Origin: Microbacterium resistens NBRC 103078
Lineage (GTDB): Bacteria > Actinomycetota > Actinomycetes > Actinomycetales > Microbacteriaceae
DNA: 34,410 nt
Assembly: GCF_001552355.1 (NCBI RefSeq)
Contig: NZ_BCRA01000007.1
Location: 1 to 34,410, forward strand
Direction: 5' to 3'
Part shown: piece by piece, positions 31,414 through 34,410 of the stretch
Position numbering within the stretch: position 1 is the first letter of the stretch
Layout: every line of letters begins with the position of its first letter
Made by a program: the position numbers and the translations under genes
Notes under the pieces: model-generated
The model's input: the letters and a program-made list of their open reading frames with translations, nothing else
Told to the model about the DNA's origin: nothing
Database searches by the model: none

Positions 31414-32427
31414 TCAGACGAGTCGGGTCTTCGGAGAGACGCCGTCCGTGTCCTCGGGGTCGGCGTACACGGCGTCCCCGAGGGCGGCGTCGATGGCCGT
31501 GAGCGTCGCGGCGTCCAGCGTCACCCCGGAGGCCTTCACCGTGTCGGCGAGCTGTTCGGGCCGAGAGGCGCCGACCAGCGCCGAGGCCACGTTCGGGTTC
31601 TGCAGGACCCACGCGATCGCGAGCTGCGGCATGGTCAGCCCCGCCTCCGCGGCGACCGGCTTCAGGCGCTGCACGGCCTCGAGCGTCCGGTCGGTGAGGA
31701 ACCGCTCGATGAAGTGCGCGCCGCTCTTCTCGTCCGTCGCCCGGGATCCCGCCGGCACCGGGCGGCCGGGCAGATACTTGCCGCTGAGCACGCCCTGCGC
31801 CATCGGCGACCAGACGATCTGCGAGATGCCGAGCTCCTGCGACGCCGGGATCACCCTCCCCTCGATCACGCGCCACAGCATCGAATACTGCGGCTGGTTC
31901 GAGATGAGCTGGATCCCCAGGTCCTTCGCGAGCGCGTGCCCCTCGCGCAGCTGCTCGGCGGTCCACTCGGAGACCCCGATGTACAGCGCCTTCCCCTGCC
32001 TCACGATGTCCGCGAACGCCTGGAACGTCTCCTCCAGCGGCGTCTCGTGGTCGAAGCGGTGCGCCTGGTACAGGTCGACGTAGTCCGTCCCGAGACGGGT
32101 CAGCGATCCGTTGATCGACTCGAGAATGTGCTTGCGGCTGAGGCCGGTGTCGTTCGGCCCCTTCGGCCCGGTCGGGAAATAGACCTTCGTGAAGATCTCC
32201 AGGCTCTCGCGGCGCTGGCCGGACAGCGCCTTGCCGAGCACGGCCTCCGCCGCGGTGTTGGCGTAGGCGTCGGCGGTGTCGAAGGTCGTGATGCCGGCGT
32301 CGAGGGCGGCGTGGACGGTGGAGACGGCGGCGTCGTCCGCGACCTGGGACGCGTGCGTCACCCAGTTGCCGTACGTGATCTCCGAGATCTTGAGCCCGCT
32401 GTTGCCGAGGAAGCGATGGTTCACCAT
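31414..32427 (-). CDS. Aldo/keto reductase (Kv-beta/YghZ-like)
   Basis: A 337-residue NADPH-type aldo/keto reductase. It opens MVNHRFLGNSGLKISEITYGNW, with the tetrad Asp/Tyr in FDTADAYANTAAE, Lys in IFTKVYFP and His in LYQAHRFD. Cofactor contacts are WSPMAQGVLSGKYLPG and SALVGASRPEQLADT. It belongs to the branch of potassium-channel beta-subunit-like reductases that act on varied aldehydes and methylglyoxal. A TAGCCT -10 box lies 6 bases before the ATG, so the mRNA is probably leaderless. The gene ends 8 bases from the repeat cluster. The physiological substrate is unknown. Confidence 0.9.
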   Translation of the reverse strand: MVNHRFLGNSGLKISEITYGNWVTHASQVADDAAVSTVHAALDAGITTFDTADAYANTAAEAVLGKALSGQRRESLEIFTKVYFPTGPKGPNDTGLSRKHILESINGSLTRLGTDYVDLYQAHRFDHETPLEETFQAFADIVRQGKALYIGVSEWTAEQLREGHALAKDLGIQLISNQPQYSMLWRVIEGRVIPASQELGISQIVWSPMAQGVLSGKYLPGRPVPAGSRATDEKSGAHFIERFLTDRTLEAVQRLKPVAAEAGLTMPQLAIAWVLQNPNVASALVGASRPEQLADTVKASGVTLDAATLTAIDAALGDAVYADPEDTDGVSPKTRLV

Positions 32428-32433
32428 GGACTC

Positions 32434-32439
32434 AGGCTA
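32434..32439 (-). promoter_or_regulatory. Leaderless -10 box (TAGCCT) of the aldo/keto reductase gene
   Basis: TAGCCT on the minus strand is exactly 6 bases before the ATG, with no ribosome site between. It is the same hexamer as at the Cds1-like gene. Confidence 0.45.
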
Positions 32440-32477
32440 CGACCGCCGCGCCGGCGGTGGGCCGGGATGACCGTCGA

Positions 32478-32969
32478 TCAGGCGGGAGCCGCGGCGGGCT
32501 GCGAATCGCGACGACGCGCGAGGACCACCGCCAGGACGATGGCCGCCAGCCCCGCGGCGACGCTCGTCCCGTAGAGCACGAGAGACCACCGCGAGTAGTC
32601 GGCACCCGAGATGCCGAAGGCGTCCGCCAGGGCCATGCCCGTGCCGAAGGAGGCCGCGAAGTACGCAGGCATGCCCCAGAACAGGATCGACAGCAGGATC
32701 AGCGCCGTCGCCTCGGGAGCCAGCGCCTTCCGGACGGCGATGGCCGCCACGACGACGGCCAGCAGGACACCGACCGAGAGGAAGACGACCACCCCGATGC
32801 CGCCCATCTCCTCGCCCCGCAGCGCCGCCTCGGCCCGGATCTCGTCCAGGGTCATTCCGGGCACGGCCGCGAGGGGGTTGAGGACGAGGATCTGCAGGGC
32901 CGCCAGCACGGCGTACGCCGTCACCGCGAGGACGCCGACGACGGCGACCCACAGCGTCCGGGGATCCAT
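32478..32969 (-). CDS. Small four-helix membrane protein, unknown function
   Basis: A 163-residue integral membrane protein with four hydrophobic segments: about 7-33, 57-80, 88-110 and 128-150. A short loop after the first helix contains a conserved-looking PGMTLDEIRAEAALRG. The C-terminus is basic (ARRRDSQ). I do not recognise a named family; it resembles small unassigned actinobacterial membrane proteins. A TAGGAT -10 box lies 6 bases before the ATG. Confidence 0.78.
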   Translation of the reverse strand: MDPRTLWVAVVGVLAVTAYAVLAALQILVLNPLAAVPGMTLDEIRAEAALRGEEMGGIGVVVFLSVGVLLAVVVAAIAVRKALAPEATALILLSILFWGMPAYFAASFGTGMALADAFGISGADYSRWSLVLYGTSVAAGLAAIVLAVVLARRRDSQPAAAPA

Positions 32970-32975
32970 GGCGTG

Positions 32976-32981
32976 ATCCTA
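32976..32981 (-). promoter_or_regulatory. Leaderless -10 box (TAGGAT) of the small membrane protein gene
   Basis: TAGGAT on the minus strand is exactly 6 bases upstream of the ATG at 32969, inside the 31-base gap after the DUF4407 gene. Confidence 0.45.
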
Positions 32982-33000
32982 CGCCCTGGTCAGTCGCTGC

Positions 33001-34410
33001 TCACGCGCCGATGAGGGCGTGCTCGCGCGTCTCCGGGGCGGTGTCGTCATCCGCGGGGGACGGCGACGCCGACGGATCGCCCGCCGCGGCGGACACCACA
33101 GGGGCCGGATCGGAGACGTCTGTCCCCGTCGGCGACGGACCGGGATCCTCGCGCCTCGCCGCATCCTCGGAGATGATCGCCGCACGCTCGCGGAACCCGT
33201 GCGAGTTCACGCGATCGAGCTCGACCTGCTTCGCGACCGCCGCCGCCTTCTCGTACAGCGACGGGTCGCCGTAGCTCGTCAGCACCTTCACCAGCACGGG
33301 CAGCAGCTCGATCATGAAGAACAGCGCCGCGATGAGCCAGTGCGCCCAGAAGATCGTCGGCTCCTTCTCCCCGAGCCGGTTGAGCCCGCTGATCTGGCTG
33401 AGCAGACCGATCGCGCCGGCGTTGCCGTCCGCCACGGATGCGGCCCGCGCGTTGTAGGCCGCCAGCGCGGTCTCGTACGTCTGGCGGGCGGCCGGGAGCT
33501 GATCCTTGGCCTCGGTCCGGTTCTGCGCCTCGGAGGCCGTGGTGTTCTCCTTGGACGCCGTCGAGGCGGCAGCCAGCTCGTCGTTCGCCGTCCGCAGCTG
33601 CGCGGCGAGCCCGTCGTAGGTCTGCTGCGCCTGGTCGAGCTGAGCGCGCGCGGCGTCGGAGCTCGCGCCCTCGCCGTTGACGCCCGTGCATCCGGGCACC
33701 GTCCCCGCGCCCTCGCCGGTCAGCTCGCACTGGTAGAGCAGACGCGCCTGGTCGATGACCTTCTGCTGCTCGGCCATCTGCGCGTTGAGCTGATCGACCG
33801 TGGCCTGGGCGGCAGTCTGCGAGGCGGAGTCGGACGAGGTGCCCGCCACGATCCCCGTCGCCGCCTGGTTCTCCAGATCCTTGAGGCGCGCGGACGCATC
33901 GTCGAGAGCCTTCTTCTCGGGCCCCTTCTCCAGCGCCTCCTGATCGGACAGCGACTGGGTGATGTTCGTGGACGCCACCTCACGGGCGATGTCGTTGTGG
34001 AACACCTGGAGGACGACCGGCTCGGCGACGACGAAGCCGATGAGCGCGGCCATGATGACACGCGGGAAGGCGAGGCCGATGAGACGCCAGACGCTCCGCG
34101 TGGACGTCATCGTGGAGGTCAGGAAGCGGTCCAGGTTGAAGATGATGAGCGCCCAGACGATCGCCAGGGGGATCGCGATCCAGGCGATCACCTGCACGCC
34201 CGTCACGAGCGCGAAGAACATCGACAGCGCCGAGACGAGGGCGGTCCCGACGAGGACGAAGAACATCTGCACGAAGCGCGAGGTCTCGCTGGGCACGCGG
34301 TCGAGGATCGGGCCGTCCGCGCCGCCGAGGATCGCGAGGCGCCGCCAGATCGATCCGGGCGTGCGCGGGCGGCGCTCGCGCCGGGTGCGGGCCGCGGGAG
34401 CCGGTGCGGG
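33001..34410 (-). CDS. DUF4407 membrane protein (5' partial)
   Basis: At least 469 residues; the frame is open to the window edge, so the start is outside. The visible N-terminus is Arg/Pro-rich, then WRRLAILGGADGPILDRVPS leads into the DUF4407 core. Two close hydrophobic helices (ending near LIIFNLDRF) and a third (VIMAALIGFVVAEPVVL) come next, followed by a long Ala/Gln/Glu-rich coiled coil (about 130 residues) with a Cys pair (QCEL, GCTG), and a last helix IFWAHWLIAALFFMIELLPVLVKVL. The tail is cytoplasmic and Pro/Ser/Asp-rich. GTG at 34296 would leave off conserved sequence and is rejected as the start. The role of DUF4407 proteins is unknown. Confidence 0.87.
   Translation of the reverse strand, partial: PAPAPAARTRRERRPRTPGSIWRRLAILGGADGPILDRVPSETSRFVQMFFVLVGTALVSALSMFFALVTGVQVIAWIAIPLAIVWALIIFNLDRFLTSTMTSTRSVWRLIGLAFPRVIMAALIGFVVAEPVVLQVFHNDIAREVASTNITQSLSDQEALEKGPEKKALDDASARLKDLENQAATGIVAGTSSDSASQTAAQATVDQLNAQMAEQQKVIDQARLLYQCELTGEGAGTVPGCTGVNGEGASSDAARAQLDQAQQTYDGLAAQLRTANDELAAASTASKENTTASEAQNRTEAKDQLPAARQTYETALAAYNARAASVADGNAGAIGLLSQISGLNRLGEKEPTIFWAHWLIAALFFMIELLPVLVKVLTSYGDPSLYEKAAAVAKQVELDRVNSHGFRERAAIISEDAARREDPGPSPTGTDVSDPAPVVSAAAGDPSASPSPADDDTAPETREHALIGA

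Noticed and set aside
33001..34296. GTG 34296 as the start of the DUF4407 gene
   Set aside because: Upstream codons in frame (LAILGGADGPILDRVPS) match the family's usual N-terminus and continue to the window edge.

Overview
The window is very GC-rich, densely coded DNA from a high-GC Gram-positive actinobacterium. The best guess is Microbacteriaceae, probably Microbacterium or a close relative. Support: strongly GC-biased codon use, frequent GTG starts, many genes with a TANNNT -10 box only 6-7 bases before the start codon (leaderless transcripts), DUF4407 and Cds1-like proteins, and intergenic repeat families. The genus is inferred from style, not from a marker gene. I see no rRNA, tRNA, CRISPR array, insertion sequence or phage structural gene.

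Layout. (1) 1-6990, plus strand: a glycan-use operon with the end of a MalG-type permease, a Tat-type sugar-binding lipoprotein, a secreted BNR_4 beta-propeller (candidate PL24/PL25-like polysaccharide lyase), a large FAD-dependent oxidoreductase, and a LacI-like sensor domain without its DNA-binding head. (2) 7002-9859: a DeoR regulator, an acetyl-xylan-esterase-type hydrolase and a proline-rich one-pass membrane protein. (3) 9811-11132: two divergent XRE regulators sharing a palindrome-rich control region, one overlapping an ImmA/IrrE-type zinc protease. (4) 11215-13164: an EamA exporter divergent from a CGNR zinc-finger regulator, and a VOC protein. (5) 13245-19561: what appears to be a full set for non-phosphorylative L-fucose oxidation: FucU mutarotase, fucose dehydrogenase, fuconolactonase, L-fuconate dehydratase, an SDR and an FAH-family diketo-acid hydrolase, with a FadR-type regulator and a matching operator motif. 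(6) 19637-21282: a Cds1-like PLP enzyme and a GcvR-like tandem ACT protein. (7) 21645-30827, minus strand: a nine-gene operon coding for a GntR/HutC regulator, a 2-hydroxyacid dehydrogenase, an LsrK-like kinase, an LsrF-like thiolase, a cupin, a one-permease ribose-type ABC importer and a VOC protein. (8) 31414-34410: an aldo/keto reductase, a small membrane protein and a DUF4407 protein cut by the window end.

How it fits together. The window is mostly a string of carbohydrate modules. The L-fucose module should turn L-fucose into pyruvate and L-lactate without phosphorylation. The operon in region 7 carries close LsrK and LsrF look-alikes, the AI-2 kinase and terminal thiolase of enteric bacteria, but lacks LsrB-, LsrR- and LsrG-type partners and has a cupin, a VOC protein and a dehydrogenase instead. 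It is bracketed by two clusters of directly repeated intergenic elements with identical 66-base and 38-base modules. This hybrid, repeat-flanked Lsr-like operon is the most interesting candidate for an undescribed system here.
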